From NCBI GenBank assembly GCA_015232405.1, contig JADFZS010000031.1, positions 1-45,586 on the forward strand: a DNA stretch of 45,586 bases, in the 5' to 3' direction. Position 1 is the stretch's first letter. Each line of letters starts with the position of its first letter. Position numbers and translations under genes: made by a program. Below are positions 16,194 to 25,524 of this stretch, one piece after another. Under the pieces are notes generated by a model. It was not told the origin of the DNA. It did no database searches and saw nothing but the letters and a program-made list of their open reading frames with translations. Origin of the DNA: Magnetococcales bacterium (lineage in GTDB: Bacteria; Pseudomonadota; Magnetococcia; Magnetococcales; JADFYX01).

Positions 16194-16856
16194 TTATAAA
16201 CTAGTATCTGCTCGCGCATTATATATGGCGATAAAAGCCTCTTTTATTTTGATGGCATCGTGAAACTGTGGTTGAAACAGGGCAAAGAAGCGGCCTTTGG
16301 GATCTATGAGAAAAAAAGCAGAGGTATGTTCAACCAGATAGTTACCTTCTTCATCAACAGTAGGGGATATTTTATAGCTAGCTTTAAGCTGTTTTGCTAG
16401 GGATAATATATCTTCTGGCTCACCTGTTGCCCCTATGAACTGGGGGTGAAAATATGAGACATAATCTTTTAAACTTTCCTGCTTATCCCGTTTGGGATCA
16501 ACTGAAATAACAACTGTTTGGGTTTTTGCCAACAATTCTTCTCTCTCTTTTAGTTCAGCAAATGTGTTTGCAAGCAGATTAAGTGAGATAGGGCATACAT
16601 CAGGACAGTTGCTATATCCTAAAAATATAAAGCTCCAGCGACCATAGAGATTATCAAGATTAAAAGGTTTGCCATGATGATCAACCAATGAAAATGGTTG
16701 CAGAGGGACAGGGTGGGGCAGGGTGATACCTCTGAGGTCGTATGACGGTATTTTCGCTTGGAAATAGTGTTGCCAAAGCTTAAAACAGCTAAAAACACCA
16801 AATAATATGATTAAGCTAACAGTTAACAGCTGCTTTTTGGAGAGTTTCTTATGCAC
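16194..16856 (-). CDS. SCO1/SenC family copper chaperone
   Basis: About 221 residues from a GTG at 16856, just before the positively charged K-K-L-S-K-K-Q and the membrane anchor. The open frame continues to 16916, but that extension lies in a long hairpin and is not protein-like. The thioredoxin-like periplasmic domain has the copper site N-C-P-D-V-C-P and the distal histidine in V-E-H-T-S-A-F-F. Sco proteins deliver copper or reduce the CuA site of cytochrome oxidase subunit II. The start is uncertain because no clear Shine-Dalgarno is seen. It lies between the A2 oxidase genes and ccoG, so either oxidase could be the client. Confidence 0.85.
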   Translation of the reverse strand: MHKKLSKKQLLTVSLIILFGVFSCFKLWQHYFQAKIPSYDLRGITLPHPVPLQPFSLVDHHGKPFNLDNLYGRWSFIFLGYSNCPDVCPISLNLLANTFAELKEREELLAKTQTVVISVDPKRDKQESLKDYVSYFHPQFIGATGEPEDILSLAKQLKASYKISPTVDEEGNYLVEHTSAFFLIDPKGRFFALFQPQFHDAIKIKEAFIAIYNARADTSL

Positions 16857-16889
16857 ATTTAAACTGGAAAATAAAAGGATAAATATAAA

Positions 16890-16924
16890 TTTAGCCTGTG
16901 CAGTTAGCAACTGCACAGGCTAAA
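16890..16924 (-). terminator. Long perfect hairpin downstream of the cox operon
   Basis: Sixteen-base perfect arms (16890-16905 and 16909-16924, core GCCTGTGCAGTT) around a 3-base loop. In the minus-strand transcript it follows the small cox membrane-protein gene and is trailed by an A/T-rich but not pure-T tract. It may be a terminator, an attenuator or an RNA-processing stem between cox and the Sco-ccoG genes. Confidence 0.6.
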
Positions 16925-16966
16925 CGGATAAATCTTAAGATGGGTCAATTTTGTAAAAAAAAACAG

Positions 16967-17095
16967 TTATGGACCGTAATTGATCACTTTATAGTAGATG
17001 GAAATATTCATCATTATAGCAAACAGAATCATCAGCCCTGCTGCTATCCATAATTTTTTTTTAGGTACTTGCGGTCTGTTATTTTCTGTAGTCAT
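16967..17095 (-). CDS. Small single-helix membrane protein, oxidase-associated
   Basis: 42 residues, overlapping the 3' end of the subunit I gene by 17 bases. The start M-T-T-E-N-N-R-P-Q is polar, K-K-K marks the inside boundary, and one helix follows (about 15-33: L-W-I-A-A-G-L-M-I-L-F). Small membrane proteins in this position often act as accessory oxidase subunits or assembly factors. That role is inferred from position and topology only. Confidence 0.6.
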   Translation of the reverse strand: MTTENNRPQVPKKKLWIAAGLMILFAIMMNISIYYKVINYGP

Positions 17096-18683
17096 AAGGC
17101 GTCCAATCAGTTTCAACCTCAACTGGCTTCAAGAAATTACCTGGACCTGGAGGGCTGACAGTGTGGGTCCATTCCAAGGATTTTGATTTCCAGGGATTGT
17201 CAGAAGCAGGTTCACCATTGAAAGCACTGATAATCCAGTTGGAGACCGTGAGAAGCATACCCGCAGCAACCAACAACGCACCAATCATGGCGACAAAGTG
17301 CCATGTCTCAAATTGTGGGAACATCTCATAGTTCCAATATCTACGTGGCATACCATCAATACCAATTTTAAACAGCGGCAAGAAGGTTACATTCACACCG
17401 ATAAAGTTGAGCCAAAAGCCGATTGTACCCAACTTTTCATTAAACATTCTACCCGTCATTTTTGGGAACCAATAATATACTGCTGCAAAAACGGAGAATG
17501 TTGCAAATATACCCATGATGTAGTGGAAATGGGCATGGATAAATGATGTCTCAGAGAGGTGGAGATCAAGTGCTGTAATAGCCAACGGAATACCTGTCAA
17601 ACCTCCTATTAGGAACAGAAACAGACAAGAAATCGCATATTTCATCGGTAGCTCAAATGTTATGGCCCCTTTATATAAGGTACCAAACAGCGAGATAGCC
17701 AGCAGTCCAACAGGCAGCGAGATAAGAAGGGTACTTATCATCATGCCAACCCTGATCCAGTTAGGCATACCTGAAATATATAGATGGTGCACCCAAACCT
17801 CACCAGAGATCAAAACTACACCCCACATACCACCATAAACACCAGCTTTATAGTTGAAGATTTTATTTTTACTAAATGTTGCAACAACCTCATAAAGGAT
17901 ACCCAATGCAGGTAGCAAGATCACATACACCGCTGGGTGGGAGTAAAACCAGAACAGGTTTTGATAAAGTAGAACATCACCACCAGCACTGGGATCAAAA
18001 AAGTGGGTGCCAAGATATTTATCAAATAACAGCATGGTAACAGCAGCAGCTAGAACTGGAACAAATACCAACTGAATAACAAATGCGGTAACTGTAGACC
18101 AGACAAACATATTTAACTGGTTCCAACCCATACCAGGAGCGCGCATATAGATAACAGTAACCAAAAAGTTAACCGCACCTAAAATTGAAGCAAAGCCCAA
18201 TAGATGGACGGTAAAGACATAGAACGCCGTATTGCCTCCCGTCAAAATGGAGTATGGAGGATATCCTGTCCACATAATGTCTGGAGTATCTGGAATAACA
18301 AAGCCTAGAAGGGCGACAATGATACCACACCAGAACAGCCAAACACTCAAGGCGTTGATACGAGGAAATGCAACATCTGCGGCTCCAATCATCAGAGGCA
18401 GAAAATAGTTGGCAGCAAATCCGGTAAGACCAGGAATAAGGAAGGCCAAGATCATGGCTGCACCATGGAAATACAACCACTCGTTATATTGCTGGCCTGC
18501 GGTCAGTGCATCATCTGCCAATGTGGGTCCTAAGCTTGATTGCTCGATACGGATAAGGATAGCCATAATACCGGCTACACCAAAAGCGGCTATAGAGCCA
18601 ATAAGATACATTACCCCGATACGTTTATGATCGGTGGTAAAAATCCACTCACTTAAATTAAATTTTTCTGATTCTGCGCTCAT
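17079..18683 (-). CDS. ctaD: Cytochrome c oxidase subunit I, A2 subtype
   Basis: 534 residues, twelve-helix heme-copper oxidase core. The helix VI motif is Y-S-H-P-A-V-Y (247-253), which keeps the CuB histidine and cross-linked tyrosine but has Y-S and lacks the glutamate of A1 enzymes; this defines the A2 subtype. V-H-H-L-Y-I carries two further CuB histidines. I-H-A-H-F-H-Y-I-M-G contains heme ligands. The protein reduces oxygen to water and pumps protons. Its ATG overlaps the subunit II stop (ATGA). Minus-strand order is III - Sco-like - II - I - small membrane protein. Confidence 0.95.
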   Translation of the reverse strand: MSAESEKFNLSEWIFTTDHKRIGVMYLIGSIAAFGVAGIMAILIRIEQSSLGPTLADDALTAGQQYNEWLYFHGAAMILAFLIPGLTGFAANYFLPLMIGAADVAFPRINALSVWLFWCGIIVALLGFVIPDTPDIMWTGYPPYSILTGGNTAFYVFTVHLLGFASILGAVNFLVTVIYMRAPGMGWNQLNMFVWSTVTAFVIQLVFVPVLAAAVTMLLFDKYLGTHFFDPSAGGDVLLYQNLFWFYSHPAVYVILLPALGILYEVVATFSKNKIFNYKAGVYGGMWGVVLISGEVWVHHLYISGMPNWIRVGMMISTLLISLPVGLLAISLFGTLYKGAITFELPMKYAISCLFLFLIGGLTGIPLAITALDLHLSETSFIHAHFHYIMGIFATFSVFAAVYYWFPKMTGRMFNEKLGTIGFWLNFIGVNVTFLPLFKIGIDGMPRRYWNYEMFPQFETWHFVAMIGALLVAAGMLLTVSNWIISAFNGEPASDNPWKSKSLEWTHTVSPPGPGNFLKPVEVETDWTPYDYRK

Positions 18684-19426
18684 TCTTCTGCCTCCTCCTT
18701 AGCCCTTTTAGCCAGCCAGTTTTCAAACTTTGCTTGGGGAATAGCTTTGACTGGTGCGTACATTCTTGCGTGACTTGCTCCACAAAACTCGGTACAGGTG
18801 ACCCAAGATTTAGCCTCCTCTTTAGGGTAGAACCAAATGTAGGTAACCCGTCCTGGCATTAGATCCTCTTTAACACGATATTTTGTTAAACCAAAGGAGT
18901 GAATAACATCTGTAGAGGTCATACGAAGTGCTACAGGGGTTCCAACGGGAACAACCAAACCGTCGCCTTTTTCTCCCTCATCTCCATCTACATCGTATGT
19001 AGATGTTGTACCGTCTTCATATTCAAACTCCCAGTTCCACATACTGCCAGTGACTTTTACCTCCATGGCATTTTCAGGAACATTACGGTAGACATTCCAG
19101 GCAGACCAACCACTAGCACCGAGATAAAGGTCGTCGGCCAAAAAAAGTACACAGGGTACAATAGCCCAGGCCCACACTTGTGCTCTTGATAAGTTTGGTC
19201 CATCACCAACGGCATCTGGATCTTTCGCTCTATATTTGAATAGCCAGTAAATAGCCAAGGCACCAAAAATACCCCCCAAAATATAGAGATCAACAAGAAC
19301 TTCTGTCCAAAGATGTTGCCATTCTTCGGCTGGGTCTTTAATGGTGTCAGAAGATTCAGAAGCCATTACGATGGCGGACGACACAACCAATGCAATTCCG
19401 GTCAAGGTCGCAAGCATCTTTTTCAT
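18680..19426 (-). CDS. ctaC: Cytochrome c oxidase subunit II
   Basis: 248 residues: signal peptide, two membrane helices (about 40-62 and 85-105) and a cupredoxin domain. The CuA site is complete: H in D-V-I-H-S-F-G and C-T-E-F-C-G-A-S-H-A-R-M. No CxxCH heme c domain is fused to the C-terminus, so it is not a caa3-type subunit and needs a separate cytochrome c donor. GGAGG lies before the ATG at 19426. It is flanked by a Sco-like gene whose product could load the CuA centre. Confidence 0.95.
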   Translation of the reverse strand: MKKMLATLTGIALVVSSAIVMASESSDTIKDPAEEWQHLWTEVLVDLYILGGIFGALAIYWLFKYRAKDPDAVGDGPNLSRAQVWAWAIVPCVLFLADDLYLGASGWSAWNVYRNVPENAMEVKVTGSMWNWEFEYEDGTTSTYDVDGDEGEKGDGLVVPVGTPVALRMTSTDVIHSFGLTKYRVKEDLMPGRVTYIWFYPKEEAKSWVTCTEFCGASHARMYAPVKAIPQAKFENWLAKRAKEEAEE

Positions 19427-19428
19427 TG

Positions 19429-20256
19429 TTACGTTCCCTCCTTAAAATTCTTCTTTCTAAAAAGCAAAACTGAGCCTAACAACATTGAGATTCCAATAAA
19501 AAGTGCGCCCAGTCCAACAAACAGTGGGATATTGTATGTATAGCGACCTTCAGCGTAGTTGTAGCTATAACAAAGCCCTATTACAAAATCGAGAGTTTCA
19601 TTCATCTTAAAATTCCCCTGCCTTGCCTCCAACAGGGCCAACCCCATATCTTTCTCGTTATTGGTTAAAGCGTAAATATAACGAGTAATTCTCCCATCAG
19701 CAGAGAGCATTATAAAAACATTGGGGTGGTAAAACGTTTTATCCTGTGGTGCCCAAAAAAAGTTGAATCCGGTTTTTTTTGTCTCTGTTACAACCCGGCT
19801 TGGGTCCTTTATAAATGCGAAAGTCCAAGATTGCTCCCACTCTGGAGGAAGTTCTAAATATGTACGAAACTCCTTGAGTGATTCCAGATTGTCATCTTTA
19901 TCAAAGGATAGAGTTAAAATTTGATAATGTTCCCCTATCTTCTGTGTTTTGACCTCTTCTAATAGAGACTTTAGTTCTGCATTGACGGCAGAACAGCTGC
20001 CATCACAGGTATAATATGACCAGACCAATATTGTGGGTTTCCCTGCAAGATCCCCAAATTTAAACTCTTTGCCGTGTTGATCAATTAATTCAAGTTTAGG
20101 GTCAAGCTTTACACCCATATAATCTTTTTCCACTATGCGAAAAACATCGGGATCAATATCCGATTCGCGATGGCGAAAATAGTTTGCTTCTACAGGTAGT
20201 GAAACAATAAATACGATACAGCCAAACAAAAAAGCTAAAAAACGTTGGGTAATCAA
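19429..20256 (-). CDS. SCO-like copper/thiol protein with C-terminal membrane helix
   Basis: 275 residues from a TTG at 20256 (AAAGG 9 bases upstream; no ATG precedes the signal peptide). The thioredoxin-like domain has C-D-G-S-C (SCO type C-x-x-x-C) near residue 84 and a distal histidine in F-Y-H-P-N-V-F. Unlike the second Sco in this window it carries a C-terminal helix (about 243-266) followed by R-K-K, so it is anchored by its tail. It lies between oxidase subunits III and II, two bases from the latter, pointing to CuA maturation. Confidence 0.88.
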   Translation of the reverse strand: MITQRFLAFLFGCIVFIVSLPVEANYFRHRESDIDPDVFRIVEKDYMGVKLDPKLELIDQHGKEFKFGDLAGKPTILVWSYYTCDGSCSAVNAELKSLLEEVKTQKIGEHYQILTLSFDKDDNLESLKEFRTYLELPPEWEQSWTFAFIKDPSRVVTETKKTGFNFFWAPQDKTFYHPNVFIMLSADGRITRYIYALTNNEKDMGLALLEARQGNFKMNETLDFVIGLCYSYNYAEGRYTYNIPLFVGLGALFIGISMLLGSVLLFRKKNFKEGT

Positions 20257-20278
20257 TTAGTTAAGCCTTTTGCGATGT

Positions 20279-21043
20279 TTACCAAAAATAGACTTGGGAT
20301 GCGACAAAGAACCAGATCACATCGACAAAGTGCCAATAAACCCCTGCACAAAAAACAAAATATTTGTTGGTTTTACCGGAAAGTGCCGGAATTAATATAG
20401 CTATAAACATTCCCAAGCCAATTACAACATGGGAAGCATGAAAACCGGTTATCGTATAAAAAATTGTGCTATATGCGTTGGTGGATGGGCCAAATCCCAG
20501 GTGTAGTAGATGTCCATATTCATAGATGGTACAGCCAAGAAAAATAGCACCAAGGCCAATGGAGATAATCAACCATTTACGAAACCCCTCCAGGTCATCA
20601 TGATCATATTTCTCTTCTGCAACATGATATGTGATACTGGAAGCGACCAGAATTACCGTCATGATAACCGGCATAAACATATTGATTTCAGGAGTTCCCT
20701 CTGGAGGCCAGGCGTTGCCAGCTGAGAGGCGTATAACCCAATATGAGACAAAGAAACCGAGAAAGATAAAGACCTCAGAAACAATAAAATATGGCAGACC
20801 AGAAGGTGAAACACCCTCTAGTAAAGGTTTTTCTGTTATACCTTCACTAACCCATTTAGCAATACCCGCTAACATCAGTGGGGTTCCAATACCGGCAAAT
20901 ATCACCGTTAAAAATGTGTCTTCATAGACATAATAGGCGGAAAAGGCAAACGGTATTAAAAATAGTGCCCCGAAGGTTGCTACCAAAGGCGCCCAACTGA
21001 CTTCCCAATGATGAGCATGTTCCGCAGATGTAGATTGAGACAT
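20279..21043 (-). CDS. ctaE: Cytochrome c oxidase subunit III
   Basis: 254 residues from the ATG at 21043 with a strong AAGGAG; the longer frame to 21127 has no ribosome site. Several membrane helices and the family block F-H-A-S-H-V-V-I-G-L-G-M, plus the ending Y-W-H-F-V-D-V-I-W. It is the first gene of the A2 oxidase operon, transcribed away from ccoN. Confidence 0.93.
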   Translation of the reverse strand: MSQSTSAEHAHHWEVSWAPLVATFGALFLIPFAFSAYYVYEDTFLTVIFAGIGTPLMLAGIAKWVSEGITEKPLLEGVSPSGLPYFIVSEVFIFLGFFVSYWVIRLSAGNAWPPEGTPEINMFMPVIMTVILVASSITYHVAEEKYDHDDLEGFRKWLIISIGLGAIFLGCTIYEYGHLLHLGFGPSTNAYSTIFYTITGFHASHVVIGLGMFIAILIPALSGKTNKYFVFCAGVYWHFVDVIWFFVASQVYFW

Positions 21044-21492
21044 AATTCTTCTCCTTAGAAATCCCAGTGCTATTATGTGCGTCTGTCTGTGACTGGCAAA
21101 AAAATATTGATCTATGATTTGCGACAAAGATTGATGTTACATTTTGTAAGTGATATTTCTAAATGTACAAAACAAGTATTATCAAGAACATATCAATAAC
21201 AACTTTGCGATAAGAGCATATTAAGAGTTTCTGTGTCAACAAAAAAGTTGGCAAAATATTGCAATTTTGTAACACAAGCTCTTTCCATCAAATAAAATAG
21301 ATGTTAGCTTGACCGTGACAGAGTTGATTGCTATCAAATTTCAAAAAGAATAAAATCTTGATGGTAGGCTTGTCTGTGATTTTATACTGACATAACTTGT
21401 CAGCCATAAGATCGCTGATTATCTCCATAAAAAAATATTTACGATTAAGATACATACTTTTCTAAGTCAATTTATAAGTACAGGAGGAGATC
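21044..21492. other. Divergent control region between the two oxidase operons
   Basis: 449 bases without a gene. It separates the A2 oxidase operon (minus) from ccoNOP (plus). It contains one perfect FNR-type site (21324-21337). A TTGGCA...TTGC stretch at 21248-21262 resembles a sigma-54 promoter but has the wrong spacing. Confidence 0.6.
21324..21337. promoter_or_regulatory. FNR/ANR-type operator
   Basis: TTGAT-TGCT-ATCAA, a perfect match to the FNR family consensus TTGAT-N4-ATCAA. It lies 156 bases before ccoN and 281 bases before the subunit III gene. Activation of the high-affinity cbb3 oxidase under low oxygen by an FNR homologue is the expected role. Confidence 0.8.
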
Positions 21493-22908
21493 GTGGGTCA
21501 AAAAAATGATTCAATAGCAACCTATGACTATGGCGTGGTGAAAATGTTTTCAGTCATGGCTATAGCATATGCGGTGGTGGGTTTTATAGTGGGTATTATA
21601 CTCGCTTTGGAACTGACTTTCCCTGAGCTTAACGGCGGAATACCATACATATCGTTTGGACGGTTGAGACCGTTACATACGTCGGCGGTTATTTTCGCTT
21701 TTGGTGGCTCTGTTCTTTTTGCTACTACCTACTATGTGGTGCAACGAACTTGCCGGGCTAGGCTGTTTTCAGACTTTCTGTCACAGCTGACTTTTTGGGG
21801 TTGGAATCTGATCGTGGTTGCTGTGGTAATCACCTATCCTCTGGGTCTCTCCCAAGGACAAGAGTATGCAGAGATGATATGGCCCATCGATCTATTGATT
21901 GTGGTGGTTTGGGTTGCCTATTTTATCAACTTTGTCGGTACACTTGCCAAACGCAAAGATCCCCACATATTTGTTGCTAACTGGTTCTTCTTGGCATTTA
22001 TCATTACCGTTGCCTTACTGCATATTGTCAACAATCTAGCAGTACCGGTAAGTATTACAGCCTCATATCCGGTTTGGTCTGGTGTGCAGAGTGCCATGAT
22101 TCAGTGGTGGTATGGTCATAATGCGGTGGGCTTTTTCTTGACAGCTGCTTTCTTGGGCTTGATGTACTATTTTGTACCAAAACAGGCTGAGAGACCTATC
22201 TACTCCTACCGTCTCTCCATTGTCCACTTTTGGTCACTGGTATTTTTATACATCTGGGCTGGTCCTCACCATCTTCACTATACAGCTCTTCCCGATTGGG
22301 CAGGTACGTTGGGTGCAACCTTCTCCATTATGCTTCTACTCCCTTCATGGGGCGGTATGATCAACGGCATTATGACCCTATCAGGTGCTTGGCATAAACT
22401 TCGTACCGATCCAATCTTAAGATTTTTCATCATCTCACTCTCCTTCTACGGTATGTCCACCTTTGAAGGCCCTATTATGTCAATCAAAGAGGTTAATGCT
22501 CTTTCTCACTACACAGATTGGACTGTTGGTCATGTTCACTCTGGTGCTCTTGGTTGGGTGGCGATGGTCTCCTTTGCAGCTCTCTATCACATGATTCCTC
22601 GTTTGTGGGGAACCACAATCCATTCAGTTAAATTGATCAACCTGCATTTTTGGTTATCAACCGTTGGTGTGGTTATCTACATCGTAGCAATGTGGATCTC
22701 AGGTATTATGCAGGGTTTAATGTGGCGCGCATATGACGAGTTCGGCAATTTAACTTACTCTTTTGCCGAAAGTGTCGCAGCGATGCACCCATATTATTTT
22801 ATTCGTGCAATCGGAGGCATAGTCTTTCTGTTGGGGGCGTTGGTCATGGTTTATAACGTCTACATGACAATCGCTAATGCTAAAGATCGTCCCGTGGTAG
22901 CCGCATAA
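21493..22908 (+). CDS. ccoN: cbb3-type cytochrome c oxidase subunit I
   Basis: 471 residues, family length, starting at GTG 21493 behind AGGAGGAG. Characteristic pieces: [14 protein letters not shown] near 55-68, [16 protein letters not shown], and [11 protein letters not shown] with heme ligands. CcoN holds heme b, heme b3 and CuB and reduces oxygen with very high affinity. First gene of the ccoNOP operon. Confidence 0.96.
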   Translation: MGQKNDSIATYDYGVVKMFSVMAIAYAVVGFIVGIILALELTFPELNGGIPYISFGRLRPLHTSAVIFAFGGSVLFATTYYVVQRTCRARLFSDFLSQLTFWGWNLIVVAVVITYPLGLSQGQEYAEMIWPIDLLIVVVWVAYFINFVGTLAKRKDPHIFVANWFFLAFIITVALLHIVNNLAVPVSITASYPVWSGVQSAMIQWWYGHNAVGFFLTAAFLGLMYYFVPKQAERPIYSYRLSIVHFWSLVFLYIWAGPHHLHYTALPDWAGTLGATFSIMLLLPSWGGMINGIMTLSGAWHKLRTDPILRFFIISLSFYGMSTFEGPIMSIKEVNALSHYTDWTVGHVHSGALGWVAMVSFAALYHMIPRLWGTTIHSVKLINLHFWLSTVGVVIYIVAMWISGIMQGLMWRAYDEFGNLTYSFAESVAAMHPYYFIRAIGGIVFLLGALVMVYNVYMTIANAKDRPVVAA

Positions 22909-22945
22909 TTGTGGTACTAGCAAAACCGAGCAAGGAGAAACAACG

Positions 22946-23662
22946 GTGAAACACTCAACCATTGAAAAAAGTATTCCCTTAATGTCGATCTTGACCTTGG
23001 TCATGGTCCTCATTGGAGGGATTGTGGAAATAGTTCCACTTTTCTTTATTAAGTCAACCATAGAAAAGGTTGAAGGGATGCGTCCCTACACCCCATTAGA
23101 GCTTAGAGGGCAGGACATCTATGTCAGAGAGGGCTGTTACAACTGCCACTCACAAATGATCAGACCTTTCCGTGATGAGCAAGAACGATACGGTCACTAC
23201 TCTCTAGCTGCCGAGAGTATGTATGATCATCCATTTCAGTGGGGTTCAAAAAGGACTGGCCCTGATCTGGCTCGTGTCGGTGGTAAATATTCCAACTTGT
23301 GGCATCAAGCGCACATGAAAAATCCTCGTGATGTGGTTCCAGAATCTGTCATGCCAGCATATCCATGGTTGGCAGAGAATGATCTGGATTATGGCAATAT
23401 CAAAAAGCGTATGGAGGTTCTGCAGCTTGTAGGTGTTCCATATAGCCAAGAGCAGATTGACAACGCTGTTGAAGATCTAAAGGCCCAAGCTATTCCAGAT
23501 AGTGATTCTGACGGACTGTTGGCCCGTTATGATGAAAAAGTACCCCTGGAAGATTTTGATGGCGAACCTGCACGTATTACCGAGCTAGATGCAATGGTGG
23601 CTTATCTACAAATATTGGGTACCATGGTCGATTTTTCTTCCTACCAAGCCCAGGCTCGCTGA
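22946..23662 (+). CDS. ccoO: cbb3-type cytochrome c oxidase subunit II (monoheme)
   Basis: 238 residues from a GTG behind AAGGAG. N-terminal membrane anchor, then the single heme c site C-Y-N-C-H (64-68) in [12 protein letters not shown], the axial methionine probably in S-V-M-P-A-Y-P. It passes electrons from CcoP to CcoN. 37 bases after ccoN. Confidence 0.95.
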   Translation: MKHSTIEKSIPLMSILTLVMVLIGGIVEIVPLFFIKSTIEKVEGMRPYTPLELRGQDIYVREGCYNCHSQMIRPFRDEQERYGHYSLAAESMYDHPFQWGSKRTGPDLARVGGKYSNLWHQAHMKNPRDVVPESVMPAYPWLAENDLDYGNIKKRMEVLQLVGVPYSQEQIDNAVEDLKAQAIPDSDSDGLLARYDEKVPLEDFDGEPARITELDAMVAYLQILGTMVDFSSYQAQAR

Positions 23663-23711
23663 TTTCTGGTGCTAAAGGTTTTAGTGAATTGAAAATAAGG
23701 AGATAGACAAA

Positions 23712-24629
23712 ATGGCGGATGAAAAAGAGATTGAGACTACTGGCCACCAGTGGGATGACGAAGAGGGATACCCTCTTAAAGAATATAATAATCCACTGCC
23801 AAAATGGTGGTTGTATTCATATTACGCGACTATTGTATATGCAGTGATATATTGGATTTTATATCCAGCTTGGCCTATTCCTGGGGGAGAGTACACCAAA
23901 GGTGTGTTGGGTTGGTCGCAACATAAGCAGTTGGAGGAGGAGATGGCGGCAAGTCAGGCTGCCAAAAAACCTTTCAACGATAAGATTTCAGCCCTAACCA
24001 CCAGTGAAATCACCCAAGATTCTCAGCTACTGCAATATGCTGTATCAGCAGGTAAAGCGATTTTTGGTGATAACTGCGCCCCATGTCATGGTGGCGGTGG
24101 TGTTGGTGCTAAAGCAGGTGGCTTTCCGGCACTGGTAGATGATGATTGGTTGTACGGTGGTACTTTAGAGCAGATTAGTGAGACCATCCACATGGGTCGA
24201 GCTGGTCAGATGCCTCCTCACCTTGATTCAGCAGAAGGTAGTTTCACTGCTGCTCAAGTAAACGATCTTACCCAGTACACCCTATCTCTGTCTGGTCGCT
24301 CCACTGATGCCGGAGCTGCTGGTCGTGGAGATGCTTTATATCGTGGTGATGCTGGCTGTAATAACTGCCATGGTGATGAAGGTAAGGGATCTCTACTTGG
24401 TAGTGCTGGTGGCGAGAAGTTGGATACATCGATTGGTGCACCAAACTTAACCGATGCCATTTGGCTCTATGGTGGTGATGAAGCAACAGTCAAGACCTCA
24501 ATCGCCAAAGGACGTAAAGGCAACATGCCAGCATGGGAAAAAGATTCCGAGGGCAACAACCGGAAGTTGAGTGAGCTGGATATCAAACTGCTATCAATCT
24601 ATGTACACACATTGGGTGGTGGTAAATAA
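23712..24629 (+). CDS. ccoP: cbb3-type cytochrome c oxidase subunit III (diheme)
   Basis: 305 residues. One membrane helix (about 33-54) is followed by two cytochrome c domains with C-A-P-C-H at 122-126 and C-N-N-C-H at 216-220, and methionine ligands in G-Q-M-P-P-H and G-N-M-P-A-W. It receives electrons from soluble cytochrome c. AGGAG precedes the ATG. No ccoQ lies between ccoO and ccoP (the gap is only 49 bases). Confidence 0.95.
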   Translation: MADEKEIETTGHQWDDEEGYPLKEYNNPLPKWWLYSYYATIVYAVIYWILYPAWPIPGGEYTKGVLGWSQHKQLEEEMAASQAAKKPFNDKISALTTSEITQDSQLLQYAVSAGKAIFGDNCAPCHGGGGVGAKAGGFPALVDDDWLYGGTLEQISETIHMGRAGQMPPHLDSAEGSFTAAQVNDLTQYTLSLSGRSTDAGAAGRGDALYRGDAGCNNCHGDEGKGSLLGSAGGEKLDTSIGAPNLTDAIWLYGGDEATVKTSIAKGRKGNMPAWEKDSEGNNRKLSELDIKLLSIYVHTLGGGK

Positions 24630-24648
24630 ATCAGAATAAATATTAATT

Positions 24649-24693
24649 AAAAAGGCTGTCTCACAACAAAATTGTCAGACAGCCTTTTTTTTT
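24649..24693 (+). terminator. Rho-independent terminator of ccoNOP
   Basis: Stem AAAAAGGCTGTCT (24649-24661) with its complement (24677-24689), 15-base loop and a run of nine T (24685-24693). It lies 20 bases after the ccoP stop. Confidence 0.9.
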
Positions 24694-24801
24694 AAAAAAT
24701 AATAAAATGCAGTTATATGATCTTGACAAATTACTAGATCATCTCTTCTAAGCATTTAATGGATACAATAGTTCTCTATACTGTTAAGAGGGGGTGACGA
24801 A

Positions 24802-25212
24802 ATGTCTCAGACCATTGATTGGAGTGATGAATATCTTGTAAGGCTCGACGAGATTGATGTACAACACAAACGAATGGCAGAAATGATAAACAACATTTTG
24901 ATTGCATCGTACAAACATCGCCCCAAAGAGGAGCTTCTTGAGACCATGGAGGTTTTTCTTAAATATGTAAAATGGCACTTTCAATCAGAAGAGTTGATAA
25001 TGAAGATGTATGACTATCCCGATTTTTCTGAGCACAGGGATGAGCATGTTGTACTGATAAACAATTTGTTGGATAAAAAGATGGAAATGGAGAGAAAAAA
25101 TCTATCTGCCAACAATCTCTACAGCTTTTTCTTTGGTTGGTTTGGTGGTCATGCATTTAGCTCCGACAAAGCCATGGCCCCTTTCATCTCAAAAAGCATA
25201 ACAAGGCTATAA
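24802..25212 (+). CDS. Bacteriohemerythrin
   Basis: 136 residues, single four-helix domain. All non-heme di-iron ligands are visible: H22, H59 and E63 (H-F-Q-S-E), H78, H82, H117 and D122. It binds oxygen reversibly at the di-iron site. It has its own terminator-separated unit between ccoNOP and the copper-loading genes ccoIS, so local oxygen delivery, buffering or sensing for the high-affinity oxidase is plausible but inferred. The ATG has GAGGGGG upstream. Confidence 0.93.
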   Translation: MSQTIDWSDEYLVRLDEIDVQHKRMAEMINNILIASYKHRPKEELLETMEVFLKYVKWHFQSEELIMKMYDYPDFSEHRDEHVVLINNLLDKKMEMERKNLSANNLYSFFFGWFGGHAFSSDKAMAPFISKSITRL

Positions 25213-25228
25213 TCAATTATTTTTTTTG

Positions 25229-25441
25229 TTACTCTAACTCTTTTTGTGATGTGCTGTTTTTGCTCTCCTTTTTCTCTGAATTCTGGGTTGGGATCATGTC
25301 CTGATCATCATCAAACAGTATACGGTAGCTAGGCCCCTCCATATCTTCAAACTGACCACTACGCACCGCCCAAATCATAAGACCCAAACCTATAAGACCA
25401 AGAAATAGTGCTGCGGGAAGTAAAATATAGATTGCGTCCAT
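25229..25441 (-). CDS. ccoS: cbb3 oxidase maturation protein CcoS
   Basis: 70 residues: one N-terminal membrane helix (5-25), then W-A-V-R-S-G-Q-F-E-D-M-E-G-P, which is the CcoS signature, and an acidic, polar tail. CcoS is needed to insert the cofactors into cbb3 oxidase. It follows ccoI on the minus strand. Confidence 0.92.
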   Translation of the reverse strand: MDAIYILLPAALFLGLIGLGLMIWAVRSGQFEDMEGPSYRILFDDDQDMIPTQNSEKKESKNSTSQKELE

Positions 25442-25524
25442 CTGTTACCCTATTTTTTTATCCAATGTCATTCACATACGTCCAACTGCCGAATCTAGGT
25501 TAACAATAGCACATATTTGTTTGT

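Noticed and set aside
21248..21262. Sigma-54-like promoter TTGGCA...TTGC
   Set aside because: The GG to GC spacing is 9 bases, while 10 are needed.
24268..24486. Histidine-rich antisense frame inside ccoP
   Set aside because: It is the complement of coding sequence rich in glycine and aspartate codons and has no ribosome site.
24723..24751. Sigma-70 promoter before the hemerythrin gene
   Set aside because: TTGACA is perfect, but the element 17 bases later matches the -10 consensus poorly.
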